Shown here one piece after another: positions 9,075 to 18,114 of a stretch of 64,000 nucleotides of DNA. Within the stretch, counting starts at the first letter, position 1, and the number at the start of each line of letters is the position of its first letter. The notes under the pieces are model-generated. The model was given only the letters and a program-made list of their open reading frames with translations, was not told the origin of the DNA and did no database searches. Source of the stretch: Natrononativus amylolyticus. GTDB lineage: Archaea > Halobacteriota > Halobacteria > Halobacteriales > Natrialbaceae. The position numbers and the translations under genes are program-made. The stretch covers positions 434,001 through 498,000 of the forward strand of contig NZ_CP101459.1 of NCBI RefSeq assembly GCF_024362525.1, written 5' to 3'.

Positions 9075-10004
9075 ATGACCACTTCCTCACCGCCGGCCTC
9101 GGGTGTCCGCGGCCGTTCCCGCCAGCTCGTGCAAAACCTCCTCGCACAGCTTCGCGACAGGCCGCGGCTTCGGACGCTGATACTGGCGGGTATCCCCGCG
9201 CTGACGCTCCTGCTGTTTTTCGTCTTCCCGCTGCTGTTCATGGTCTGGCTCTCGGTGCTGGACGGGATGCCGCCGGCGTCGTTCACGCTCGATAACTACG
9301 TGACCCTCGTCACGACCGATCTCTATCTGCGGGTCGTCTGGCGCACGACGGTGCTGACGGTCCAGACGACGGCGATCGTCGTCGTGTTCGGGTACACGCT
9401 CGCGTACAGCATGGCGAGGTTCTCGAAGCGGACGACGCTCCTGTTGTTGCTCGTCATCCTCCCGTTCTGGACGAACTACATCGTCAGGATGTACGCGCTG
9501 ATCAACATCTTCAGCCGGGACGGCATGATCGACTGGGTGCAACTCGCCCTCGGTCTGGCACAGGAGCCGAGCGGGATCATGTACACGCACACCGCGGTTC
9601 TGCTGGGGCTTACCTACGTGTGGCTCCCGCTAGCGACGCTGCCGTTCTACGCGTCGCTCGCGAACATGGACGACAACCTGATCGAAGCCGCCAAGGACCT
9701 CGGAGCGGGCCCGATCGAGACGTTCTTCACCGTCACGCTGCCGATGACGAAAAACGGCGTGATCGGCGGCGTCGTTCTCGTTTCGATCCCGACGTTCGGT
9801 GCGTTCGTGACGCCGACGCTGCTCGGGGGGACCGATCAGTTGATGATCGGGATGGTCATCGAGAACCAGTTCACCGAGTCGTTCAACTGGCCGTTCGGAT
9901 CGGCGCTCAGCGTCCTCGTATCGCTGTTCGTCGTCCTGATGTTGCTGATCGGCGTCAAACTCGGCGCCGGCGACGTCGTTACGCGACAGGGTGATTCCCG
10001 ATGA
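9075..10004 (+). CDS. potB: Polyamine-type ABC transporter permease (PotB-like)
   Basis: A 309-aa membrane protein with a cytoplasmic N-terminal stretch of about 40 residues and six predicted membrane helices. The ATPase-contacting EAA loop is visible as LIEAAKDLGAGPIETFFTV, followed by the conserved LP. This is the PotB class of inner-membrane subunits. Its stop overlaps the start of the next permease as ATGA, so the two are translated together and likely form the heterodimeric channel. Confidence 0.92.
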   Translation: MTTSSPPASGVRGRSRQLVQNLLAQLRDRPRLRTLILAGIPALTLLLFFVFPLLFMVWLSVLDGMPPASFTLDNYVTLVTTDLYLRVVWRTTVLTVQTTAIVVVFGYTLAYSMARFSKRTTLLLLLVILPFWTNYIVRMYALINIFSRDGMIDWVQLALGLAQEPSGIMYTHTAVLLGLTYVWLPLATLPFYASLANMDDNLIEAAKDLGAGPIETFFTVTLPMTKNGVIGGVVLVSIPTFGAFVTPTLLGGTDQLMIGMVIENQFTESFNWPFGSALSVLVSLFVVLMLLIGVKLGAGDVVTRQGDSR

Positions 10005-10819
10005 TTCCAGCCACTATCGAACGCTTCGCAGACCGGTACGGCCGACAGATCGCGCTGGCGCTGATGTGGCTCGTCATCGCGTTGCTGTGGATCCCGATCG
10101 GCGTCGTCACGCTGATGTCGTTCGCGGCCGACCGCGCGCTCGCGTTCCCGCCGGACGAGTTCACGCTTCACTGGTACGGCGAGTTCCTGAACAACGACGC
10201 GGCTATCGGCGCTGTCGTGACCTCGCTGCAGGTGAGCGTCATCGCGACGATCCTCACGGTCACGCTCGCGACGATCCTCGCGTACGCGATCGCGAAGTAC
10301 GACTTCCCCGGGAAGGGGCTGTTGCAGCTGGCGGTCACGCTGCCGATCATCGTCCCGCTCGTCGTCGTCGGGGTCGCGCTGGTCCTCTTCTTCGGCTTCG
10401 TGAACATCGGGACCGGCTTCTGGAGCGTCGTCATCGCACACGTGATCCGGACGATCCCGTTCGCGGCGCTCATCATAATCCCGACGATGCTGCGCTTCGA
10501 CGAGACCCTCGAGGAGGCCGCACAGGACCTCGGCGCGGACGAACTCGACACGTTCCTGAACGTGCGACTGCCGAACATCCTTCCCGGCGTGGTCGCCGGC
10601 GGCCTGCTGGCGTTTACGATCTCGTTCAACGAGTTCGTCTACACCTACTTCGTCCGGGACACGACGACGGAAACGCTCCCGGTGTACCTGTGGAACCAGA
10701 TCCGGTTCGAGGCGTCTCCAGAGGTCAACGTCATCAGCGTCGTGTTCCTCCTGGTCGCCGTCAGCATGATCCTGCTGGCGATGGCCATCACGAACGTCCG
10801 GCGAATCACACTAAGATAA
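10001..10819 (+). CDS. potC: Polyamine-type ABC transporter permease (PotC-like)
   Basis: A 272-aa permease with six predicted helices and an EAA loop, LEEAAQDLGADELDTFLNV followed by RLP. PotC-like proteins pair with PotB; the ATGA overlap with the gene before supports this. The conserved C-terminal half ends in NVRRITLR, a typical cytoplasmic tail. Only 44 bp separate it from the amidohydrolase downstream on the same strand, so uptake and deacetylation are likely co-expressed. Confidence 0.92.
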   Translation: MIPATIERFADRYGRQIALALMWLVIALLWIPIGVVTLMSFAADRALAFPPDEFTLHWYGEFLNNDAAIGAVVTSLQVSVIATILTVTLATILAYAIAKYDFPGKGLLQLAVTLPIIVPLVVVGVALVLFFGFVNIGTGFWSVVIAHVIRTIPFAALIIIPTMLRFDETLEEAAQDLGADELDTFLNVRLPNILPGVVAGGLLAFTISFNEFVYTYFVRDTTTETLPVYLWNQIRFEASPEVNVISVVFLLVAVSMILLAMAITNVRRITLR

Positions 10820-10863
10820 CCTACCCACGCTCCGACTTTCACAGCACTCACACTCTCCGACCT

Positions 10864-11997
10864 ATGACCGACCCGACCCCACTGACCGTCTACTGGCATC
10901 ACACGACCTGCGACCACGAACCCCCTCGAGGCGCGTTCAAACTGCCCGCGGCGGACTTCCTGGCGGTCGACGAACACCACCCCGACCGCCCCGCTCGAGT
11001 CCGGAACGTAAAGCGGATCGTCGAGTCGGGGTTCGGGCCGGACGCTGCGTTCAGGAGCGTCGACCCCGCATCGCGGGCGGCGATCGAGCGCGTCCACGAC
11101 CCGGAGTACGTCTCGTGGCTCGAGGAGTTCTGTGCTGCGGGCGGCGGCTACGTCGACGGGACGACGACGGCCGCGAACGAGGCCACCTACGAGGCGGCGC
11201 GACACGCCGCCGGCGCGGCGCTCGAGGCGGCCGATCACGCACTCGAGGGGCGAACCGGCGTTCCGTACGCGCTCGCTCGTCCCAGCGGTCACCACGCCCA
11301 GACCGACCGTGCGGACGGCTTTTGCTTTCTCAACAGCGCGGCGATCGCCGCCGAGCACGCACTCGAGGGCGAACTCGAGCGCGTCGCGATCGTCGACTGG
11401 GACGTCCACCACGGCAACGGAACCCAGGAGGTGTTCGAAGACCGCGACGACGTGTTGCTCGTCAGCATCCACAACGACCACGGCGCCTGGGACCCGACGT
11501 ACCACCCGCAGACGGGCGGACTCGAGGAGGTCGGCGTCGCCGACGGCGAAGGGTTCACCGTCAACGTACCGGTACCGCCGGGAACCGGCGACGACGGCTA
11601 CGAGCGCGTTTTCGACCGGCTCGTCGAACCGATCGTCGCCGAGTACGATCCCGACCTGCTCGTCTACAGCGCCGGCCAGGACGCCGGCCCCTCGGATCCG
11701 CTCGGGCGAAACGTCGTCACTCGAGCCGGCTTTCGGACGCTCGGTCAGCGAGCCCGGCGGCTCGCCGAGGCGGTAACCGACGGCCGGTTCGTCCTCCTCC
11801 AGGAGGGCGGCTACCAGATCAGCCACCTCGCGTTCGCGACGCTCGGCGTTCTCGAGGGCGCCACTGGCCGGACCGTCGACCTCGAGGGGTACGGCACCGG
11901 GGATCCGTTCGCGTGGCTCGAGGAGACGATCGAACCGCTCGAGGCGGCGCTCGAGGCGGCCTGTAAACACCACAGCGAGCACTGGAATATCCAATGA
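10864..11997 (+). CDS. Histone-deacetylase-family acetylpolyamine amidohydrolase
   Basis: A 377-aa arginase/deacetylase-fold enzyme. All catalytic elements of the zinc deacetylase family are visible: the His dyad in RPSGHHAQ (143-144), metal ligands Asp180 and His182 in DWDVHHGNGT, the third ligand Asp273 in AGQDAG, and the catalytic Tyr317 in EGGY. Bacterial relatives (AphA type) hydrolyse N-acetylputrescine, N-acetylcadaverine and acetylspermidine; in Pseudomonas such genes also sit beside Pot-like transporters. The start MTDPTPLTVY is the first sensible ATG after potC; a longer in-frame extension would overlap two transporter genes and has no coding character. Placement directly after potDABC argues for a small-molecule substrate rather than protein deacetylation. 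Confidence 0.88.
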   Translation: MTDPTPLTVYWHHTTCDHEPPRGAFKLPAADFLAVDEHHPDRPARVRNVKRIVESGFGPDAAFRSVDPASRAAIERVHDPEYVSWLEEFCAAGGGYVDGTTTAANEATYEAARHAAGAALEAADHALEGRTGVPYALARPSGHHAQTDRADGFCFLNSAAIAAEHALEGELERVAIVDWDVHHGNGTQEVFEDRDDVLLVSIHNDHGAWDPTYHPQTGGLEEVGVADGEGFTVNVPVPPGTGDDGYERVFDRLVEPIVAEYDPDLLVYSAGQDAGPSDPLGRNVVTRAGFRTLGQRARRLAEAVTDGRFVLLQEGGYQISHLAFATLGVLEGATGRTVDLEGYGTGDPFAWLEETIEPLEAALEAACKHHSEHWNIQ

Positions 11998-12122
11998 TTC
12001 GCGGAGCCCTCTAGATATCGTTCCACCTGCGACCCGAATCTGGCCCGGTGTGCGATAATATAACGTCTTATTCGGATTGACCATCAGGGGAATTTATACT
12101 GTGTCGTGCCATGTGTGTGTAC

Positions 12123-13445
12123 ATGGCATCCGAACAGCCAGAGATCGCCGCATCGCCGTCCGCACTTCCCATTCCTCACTGGTACGATTCGGAGAGCGAC
12201 GTCCCGACGCTCGTCGAGGGGTCCGGAGTCACCGTCGTCGACGAATCGGGGACCGAGTACCTCGATTTCCAGTCCCAGCTGTACTGCGTCAACGCTGGCC
12301 ACGACAACCAGCGGATCATCGACGGAATCACCGAGCAACTGGAGCGCATCCCGTACGTCTCCTCGGGCCGGCACAACGACACCCGGAACGAACTGGCGGC
12401 GCGGCTGCTCGAGGTCGCCCCGGACTCGATGTCGAAGACCGTGTTCTCGATCTCCGGCAGCGAGGCCAACGAGACCGCGGTCATGCTCGCTCGAGAGTAC
12501 ACCGATGCGCCGACGGTCCTCACGCGCTGGCGCTCCTATCACGGCGCGACGTACGGAACCGCCAGTCTGACCGGGGACACCGACACCCACACGGCCATCC
12601 AGGCCCACGCGGCGACGACCGGAAACGCCAAGTTCCTCCCGCCGATCCCGGCGGCGTTCGACGGCGCGACCGGCGAGGAACTCGCGGAGAAGGCGGCCGC
12701 CCACCTCGAGTTCGTGATCCGAAACGAGGGTCCCGACTCGATCGCCGCGATTCTCACGGAGATCGTCGCCGGCTCGAGCGGCGGCTACACCGCACCGCCC
12801 GGCTACTTCGAGCGCGTGCGAGAGCTCTGTGATACGTACGACATCCTCCTGATCGCCGACGAGGTGATCACCGGCTTCGGGCGGTGTGGCGAGTGGTTCG
12901 GCGTCCAGACGGAGGAGATCGAACCGGACCTGCTCACGTTCGCGAAGGGCGTCACGGGTTCGTACGTCCCGCTCGGCGGCGTGATGCTCACCGACGAACT
13001 CTCCGAGCACTTCGAGTCGGAGGGGTTCCCGGTCGGCCAGACCTTTGCAGGGCATCCGCTGGGGTGTGCTGCCGGACTCGCTGCGATCGACGTCTACGAG
13101 ACCGAACTGCTCGCGAACGCACGATCCGTCGCGCCTCGCCTCGAGTCCCGCCTCGGCGCGCTCGAGGACCGGTTCGAGGTCGTGACGTCGGTCCACGGCC
13201 GCGGCTTGCTCTGGGGCGTCGAGTTCGCAGATCCCGAGACAGGCCGTCCGTTCGTCGATCCGCGAACGACCGACGACGACAACCCGGTCAAAAAAGTCCT
13301 CAAGCAGACTGCAGACGACGGTGTGCTGTACGGTCTGGGCCGTCCGGGCATCCAGCTCGTCGTCGCCCCGCCGCTGTGCGTGAGCGAGTCCGAGATCGAC
13401 GACGCCGTCGACGCGCTCGAGGCGGCGATCGAAAGCGAGTTCTGA
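12123..13445 (+). CDS. Class III aminotransferase
   Basis: A 440-aa PLP enzyme, second of this class in the window. It carries SISGSEANETAVMLAREY (cofactor phosphate region), LLIADEVITGFGRCGEWFG (pyridine-binding Asp) and LLTFAKGVTGSYVPLGGVML with the Schiff-base Lys. Relatives act on putrescine, taurine, beta-alanine or 4-aminobutyrate with pyruvate or 2-oxoglutarate. The start MASEQPEIAA is chosen over an ATG four codons upstream because AATTTATACT lies about 26 nt before it. It follows the acetylpolyamine amidohydrolase by 125 bp with its own promoter, so it probably deaminates the freed amine. It is convergent with the carbamoylase, with only 6 bp between stops. Confidence 0.88.
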   Translation: MASEQPEIAASPSALPIPHWYDSESDVPTLVEGSGVTVVDESGTEYLDFQSQLYCVNAGHDNQRIIDGITEQLERIPYVSSGRHNDTRNELAARLLEVAPDSMSKTVFSISGSEANETAVMLAREYTDAPTVLTRWRSYHGATYGTASLTGDTDTHTAIQAHAATTGNAKFLPPIPAAFDGATGEELAEKAAAHLEFVIRNEGPDSIAAILTEIVAGSSGGYTAPPGYFERVRELCDTYDILLIADEVITGFGRCGEWFGVQTEEIEPDLLTFAKGVTGSYVPLGGVMLTDELSEHFESEGFPVGQTFAGHPLGCAAGLAAIDVYETELLANARSVAPRLESRLGALEDRFEVVTSVHGRGLLWGVEFADPETGRPFVDPRTTDDDNPVKKVLKQTADDGVLYGLGRPGIQLVVAPPLCVSESEIDDAVDALEAAIESEF

Positions 13446-13451
13446 GCGGCG

Positions 13452-14678
13452 CTACGCCGCCAGCCGGCGGGTCGTTTCGGCGAACACCTTCGCCCCCTCG
13501 AGGACGTCCTCCCACTCGGTGTACTCGGCCTCGTTGTGCGTCTTTCCGTCGACGCTCGGCACGAACAGCATGCCCGTCTCCGTGATCTCGTTTACGTAGG
13601 AGGCGTCGTGTCCCGCGCCGCTGACGATCTCGCGATGGGGGGCGTCTACCGCCGCGGCGGCCTCGAGCGCGACCTCTCGGACGGTTTCGGAGAATTCGGT
13701 GTGGGGTATCCGCCAGATCTCCTCGAGGTCGAACTCGGTCCCCTCGCGCCGGCACGCGTTCTCGAGTTCCCGCTCGGCGTGTGAGACCAGTTCGCCGACG
13801 ACCTCGTCGTCGTAGCTTCGCACGTCGATCGTGAGCGTCACCGCCGAGGGGATGACGTTGATCGACCCCGGCGAGACCTCGAGTTCGCCGACCGTCGTGA
13901 CGACGTCGTCGGCTACCCGGCCCGACAGCCGGCGAACGGCGGTGACAACGTCCGCGGCCGCGACGAGCGCGTCGCGGCGGGAGTGCATCGGTGACGGGCC
14001 GGCGTGATCCGAATCCCCGTAGATCGTCGCCTCGAGCCACGACATGCCGTACACGCCCTCGACGATGCCGACCGAGAGGCCGTCCTCCTCGAGTTTCGGC
14101 CCCTGCTCGATGTGTAACTCGAGATAGGCGTGATACTCCTCGCGCGGCTCGCACGGCTCGTTCCCCCGGTAGCCGATCTCCTCGAGCGCCTCTTCGACGG
14201 TCACGCCCTCTGCGTCGGTCCGGTCCAGCGTTTCTTCGACGTCGAACTCGCCGGTGAACGTTCCGCTCCCCATCAGCGCCGGTTTGAACCGGGCGCCCTC
14301 CTCGTTCGTCCAGTTGACGATCTCGATCGGACGCCGGTGGTCGACTCCCTCGTCCTCGAGCGCCCTGAGCGTCTCGAGCGCGAGGAGCACGCCGAGTTGG
14401 CCGTCGAACCGGCCGCCGAAGGGCTGGGAGTCCAGGTGCGAGCCGATCAACACCGGGGCGGCGCTCGAGTCGGTTCCTTCCCGCCGTCCGAAGACGTTGC
14501 CGATCTCGTCGATTCGAACGTCGACGTCCAGGGCCTCGAGGTCGGTGACGAACGCGTCTCGAACCTCCCTGTCGGCGTCGGTGAGGGCGAGCCGGTGCAG
14601 ACCGTCGTTCTCGGTTCGTCCGATCTGTGAGTATCGTTCGAACGTTTCCTCGAGCCGGTTCGTGTCAATAGTGACCAT
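13452..14678 (-). CDS. M20 family N-carbamoyl-amino-acid amidohydrolase (hydantoinase/carbamoylase type)
   Basis: A 408-aa metalloenzyme of the AmaB/HyuC/allantoate amidohydrolase branch. Diagnostic segments are LIGSHLDSQPFGGRFDGQLG (metal His and Asp), IVNWTNEEGARFKPALMGSG (Glu pair) and LELHIEQGPKLEEDG (metal His). Related enzymes hydrolyse N-carbamoyl-L-amino acids, beta-ureidopropionate or allantoate, and some also cleave N-acetyl or N-formyl amino acids. It sits tail-to-tail with the second aminotransferase and diverges from the GNAT gene. The start MVTIDTNRLE fits the family. Substrate is undetermined; a link to ureido or acyl intermediates of amine catabolism is inference. Confidence 0.87.
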   Translation of the reverse strand: MVTIDTNRLEETFERYSQIGRTENDGLHRLALTDADREVRDAFVTDLEALDVDVRIDEIGNVFGRREGTDSSAAPVLIGSHLDSQPFGGRFDGQLGVLLALETLRALEDEGVDHRRPIEIVNWTNEEGARFKPALMGSGTFTGEFDVEETLDRTDAEGVTVEEALEEIGYRGNEPCEPREEYHAYLELHIEQGPKLEEDGLSVGIVEGVYGMSWLEATIYGDSDHAGPSPMHSRRDALVAAADVVTAVRRLSGRVADDVVTTVGELEVSPGSINVIPSAVTLTIDVRSYDDEVVGELVSHAERELENACRREGTEFDLEEIWRIPHTEFSETVREVALEAAAAVDAPHREIVSGAGHDASYVNEITETGMLFVPSVDGKTHNEAEYTEWEDVLEGAKVFAETTRRLAA

Positions 14679-14839
14679 GGTGACAGTCTACGTGAAGTGG
14701 TGGTTAAACCCATCGGTCGCGTTCGACTCGTTCGCCACTACTGGAATTGAACACAGCTTTTCGGATCCGAATAGCGACCTCGTTCAATATATCGGCCGAA
14801 TACAGGAACTCTTTTAACGGATAGCTCTGATGTAGTGGT

Positions 14840-15286
14840 ATGTCTGAACATGGCACGTCGGAGGCGACCGTTCGAGAGCTGTCAGCTGAGAAGGAGTGGC
14901 AGGAGGCGTACCCGATCCTTCGGGAGCTCCGGTCGCATCTCGAGCCGGCGGAGATGGAACGACGACACCGGCAGATGCGCGACGAGGGATACCGTCTGTT
15001 CGGCCGGTACGCCGCCGGCGACCTCGTTTCGGTCGCCGGCGTCACGCTCGGGACGAACTTCTATCTCGGCCCGCACTGCTTCGTCCACGACCTGATCACG
15101 ACCGAACGGCAGCGGTCGAAGGGCCACGGCGCCGCCCTCTTATCGTACGTCCACGACTGGTCTCGAGAGCAGGGGTGTGAGACGGTCGAACTGGAGTCGG
15201 GCCTCTGGCGCGAGGCGGCTCACGAGTTTTACGAAGACCTCGGCTACGAACGGTACTGCTACTCGTTCAAGTACGAACTCGACTGA
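14840..15286 (+). CDS. GNAT family N-acetyltransferase
   Basis: A 148-aa acetyltransferase of normal GNAT length. The acetyl-CoA-binding motif A is visible as RSKGHGAALLSYV (R-x-x-G-x-G pattern) after the strand FVHDLITT, and motif B as HEFYEDLGYERYCYSF near the C-terminus. The substrate amine cannot be read from the sequence. A transferase beside an acetylpolyamine deacetylase suggests amine acetylation, but this is only proximity. A TTAACGG stretch lies upstream around 14814-14820. Transcribed alone, with 110 bp before the next gene. Confidence 0.85.
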   Translation: MSEHGTSEATVRELSAEKEWQEAYPILRELRSHLEPAEMERRHRQMRDEGYRLFGRYAAGDLVSVAGVTLGTNFYLGPHCFVHDLITTERQRSKGHGAALLSYVHDWSREQGCETVELESGLWREAAHEFYEDLGYERYCYSFKYELD

Positions 15287-15396
15287 CGATTCCTCGAGGG
15301 AAATCCAAATATCGAGCCGACTTCGATCTGTGTGCCAAATCTCGGGAGGATCTCTGCAAAACACTTAACCGATAGTTGTGCGACAGTCGTTCACGT

Positions 15397-16686
15397 ATGA
15401 CGAGCCACGCAGCACTCTCCGATGCGATCCGGTCCAGCGAGGACGAACTCGTCTCGCTGACCGAGCGCCTCGTCGAGGCGAAGTCCGTCACCGGGAACGA
15501 ACGACCGGCACAGCGCGTCGTCGCGGACTACCTCGAGGCGCTCGACCTCGAACCCGACGTCTGGGAGCCGGACCCGGAAAGTCTCCGGGACCACGAGGCG
15601 GCCTTCGAGACCTCGTCGTTCGCCGAGTACGGCTACGAGGGCCGTCCGAACGTCGCGACCCGGCTCGAGGGCGGTGACGGCCGGACGCTCACCGTCGGCG
15701 GTCACGTCGACGTCGTGGACGTAACTGCCGCCGAGTGGGAGCGCGAGCCGTGGACGGTCACTCGGGAGGGCGATACGCTGTACGGCCGTGGCGTCGCCGA
15801 CATGAAAGGCGGCATCGCGGCGGTGTTGATCGCCATCGAAGCGATTCGAGAGGTGGGAATCGACCTCGGCGGAGACCTACTCTTCCAGAGCGTCATCGAG
15901 GAGGAAGACGGCGGCGTCGGGGGGACGCTCTCGGCCCTCGAGCGGGGGTACGTCCCCGACGCGGCCATCATCGCGGAACCGTTCGACGTGCCTAACCTCT
16001 GTATCGCCAGCGCCGGCGTGATGTACTTTCGTGTGACCGTTCCGGGAAAGAGCGCTCACGCCGCGTGGGGACACGAGGGCGTCAACGCGATCGGCAACGC
16101 GGCGACGGTATACGAGGCGCTCGAGGATCTCGACGCGGAGCGGAAGGCTCGAATCGACTACCCGCCGGCGTACCGGGCCGATCCGTCGCTCGAGGGCAAC
16201 GTGACGAACCTGAACGTCGGGACCATCGAAGCCGGCGACTGGCCGTCGACGGTTCCCAGCGAGGCAGTTCTCCAGGGCCGGATCGGCTGGCCGCCGGGCG
16301 AGAGCCGACTCGAGGTCCGCGAGCAGATCGAGTCGGTCCTCGAGTCCGTCGCCGCCGCCGACGACTGGCTGGCGGCCAATCCACCCGAAATCGAGTGGTT
16401 CGGCTGGCAGGCGGAGCCACACGAGACGGCTACCGACGCGGAGATCGTTCGCACCGCGGCGTCGAACGCCGAAGCGGTGACCGGCGAAACCGGGACGTTC
16501 GTCGGCGGAAACGCCGGCCTCGACGAACGGTTCTTCGAACTCTACTACGACGCGCCCGCCGTGTCCGTCGGCCCGGTGGGCCACAACCTCCACGGTGCCG
16601 ACGAGCACACGACCGTCGAGTCGCTGCTCGAAGCCAGCGAGACGATCGCCCACAGCATCGTCGACTACCTCGGAACGACGGACTGA
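15397..16686 (+). CDS. M20 family deacylase (ArgE/DapE type)
   Basis: A 429-aa di-zinc hydrolase, third of its superfamily here. Metal-site segments are TLTVGGHVDVVDV, YGRGVADMKGGIAAV and SVIEEEDGGVGGTL, with a lid domain containing PGKSAHAAWGHEGVN and the C-terminal metal His in GPVGHNLHGADEHT. The N-terminus includes an extra segment between residues ~50 and ~85 compared with short DapE proteins, as in ArgE/DapE family deacylases. The start MTSHAALSDA is supported by an AACACTTAACC box about 30 nt upstream. It closes the amine-catabolic island. Likely removes an acyl group from an amino-acid-like intermediate; the acyl group is unknown. Confidence 0.87.
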   Translation: MTSHAALSDAIRSSEDELVSLTERLVEAKSVTGNERPAQRVVADYLEALDLEPDVWEPDPESLRDHEAAFETSSFAEYGYEGRPNVATRLEGGDGRTLTVGGHVDVVDVTAAEWEREPWTVTREGDTLYGRGVADMKGGIAAVLIAIEAIREVGIDLGGDLLFQSVIEEEDGGVGGTLSALERGYVPDAAIIAEPFDVPNLCIASAGVMYFRVTVPGKSAHAAWGHEGVNAIGNAATVYEALEDLDAERKARIDYPPAYRADPSLEGNVTNLNVGTIEAGDWPSTVPSEAVLQGRIGWPPGESRLEVREQIESVLESVAAADDWLAANPPEIEWFGWQAEPHETATDAEIVRTAASNAEAVTGETGTFVGGNAGLDERFFELYYDAPAVSVGPVGHNLHGADEHTTVESLLEASETIAHSIVDYLGTTD

Positions 16687-16805
16687 CGTCCTCTCCTGGT
16701 TCGAGTCGGTCCGTGGAGAGAACGTTCGGGGAGCGCCACATCTCGAGTGAACGTCCAGTGAGGGTGAACCAAGAGCTATCCACCTGAGAAGACTACGTAC
16801 GAGTA

Positions 16806-17951
16806 ATGATCGAGTTCGTACGGGTTCCCCTGCAAATCAGCGACGTAGCCCTCGGCGTGAGCGCGCTCGTCCTCCTGGTCGCCATCGTCACCGTCTGGCA
16901 GATGGTGACGTTCATCGACGCCTACGACCGCGGAGCGCTCACCGTCTTCGGCGAGTATCGAAAACTCCTCGAACCGGGACTCAACATCGTTCCGCCGTTC
17001 GTCTCTCGAATTCACCGGTTCGACGTTCGAACGCAGACGATCGACGTCCCCTCTCAGGAGGCGATCACGCGGGACAACTCGCCCGTCACCGCTGACGCCG
17101 TCATCTACATCAGGGTGATGGACGCCAAGCGCGCGTTCCTCGAGGTCGACGACTACGAACGGGCGGTCTCGAACCTCGCCCAGACGACCCTCCGAGCCGT
17201 TCTCGGGGATATGGAACTCGACGATACGCTCAGCCGTCGCGACCAGATCAACGCCCGGATCCGCACCGAACTCGACGAACCGACCGACGAGTGGGGGATC
17301 CGCATCGAAGCCGTCGAGGTCCGTGAGGTGACGCCCTCGCGGGACGTCAAGGGGGCGATGGAACAGCAGACCTCCGCCGAGCGGAGCCGCCGCGCCATGA
17401 TCCTCGAGGCACAGGGTGAACGCCGCAGCGCCGTCGAGCGAGCCGAGGGTGACAAGCAGTCGAACATCATCCGCGCCCAGGGTGAAAAGCAGAGCCAGAT
17501 CCTCGAGGCCCAGGGCGAGTCAATTTCGACCGTCTTGCGCGCCCGCGCTGCAGAGTCGATGGGCGAGCGTGCGATCGTCGACAGGGGAATGGACACGCTG
17601 ACCGAAATCGGTCGAGGGAACGCGACGACGTTCGTCCTTCCACAGGAACTCTCCTCGACGGTCGGCCGCTACGGCAAGCACCTCTCGGGAAGCGACGTGA
17701 GAGCGGGCGATGACGTCCTCCAGAGCCTCGAGTTCGACGCGGACACCCGCGAACTCATCGGACTCGACGACATCAGCGAGATCATCGGCGAGATCGAGCG
17801 AACCGAACTGGACGTCGAGGCGATGGAGCGGGAAGCCCAGGCGATCCAGGAGGGCGAAGCCGTCGCCAGCGAACACCCCTCGAGACCGGACGATCGCTCG
17901 GATGAGGGCGATCGCCCCGTCTCGAGTGACGACTCTGGGACCGAGCGGTGA
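16806..17951 (+). CDS. SPFH/Band 7 (stomatin-prohibitin) membrane protein
   Basis: A 381-aa protein with one N-terminal membrane helix (residues ~12-38) followed by the SPFH domain (FGEYRKLLEPGLNIVPPFV, DVPSQEAITRDNSPVTADAV). A long coiled-coil region with repeated AEGDKQ/AQGEKQ heptads runs from about 185 to 245. The C-terminal ~100 residues are acidic and probably disordered. Stomatin-like proteins assemble into membrane-bound rings that organise microdomains and often associate with proteases. No NfeD or protease partner lies next to it. Transcribed alone on the plus strand, with the histidine kinase following after 163 bp. Confidence 0.92.
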   Translation: MIEFVRVPLQISDVALGVSALVLLVAIVTVWQMVTFIDAYDRGALTVFGEYRKLLEPGLNIVPPFVSRIHRFDVRTQTIDVPSQEAITRDNSPVTADAVIYIRVMDAKRAFLEVDDYERAVSNLAQTTLRAVLGDMELDDTLSRRDQINARIRTELDEPTDEWGIRIEAVEVREVTPSRDVKGAMEQQTSAERSRRAMILEAQGERRSAVERAEGDKQSNIIRAQGEKQSQILEAQGESISTVLRARAAESMGERAIVDRGMDTLTEIGRGNATTFVLPQELSSTVGRYGKHLSGSDVRAGDDVLQSLEFDADTRELIGLDDISEIIGEIERTELDVEAMEREAQAIQEGEAVASEHPSRPDDRSDEGDRPVSSDDSGTER

Positions 17952-18114
17952 CTCCGATTTCGACGTCCCTATCGAAGAAAACGTGTGGTCCCCGAGCGTC
18001 GGTCCGGTTTCGTTCACGACGCGGCTCGACGTCGGTTGTACCAACTGATTACCGTGAGAGGGTACATGGGGGCGAACACGTACCACGGATTGCGACAGAC
18101 TGAAGTATCAAAAG

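Noticed and set aside
9991-10863. N-terminal extension of the amidohydrolase frame
   Set aside because: It overlaps potB and potC in another frame and is Arg-rich; the real start is the ATG at 10864.
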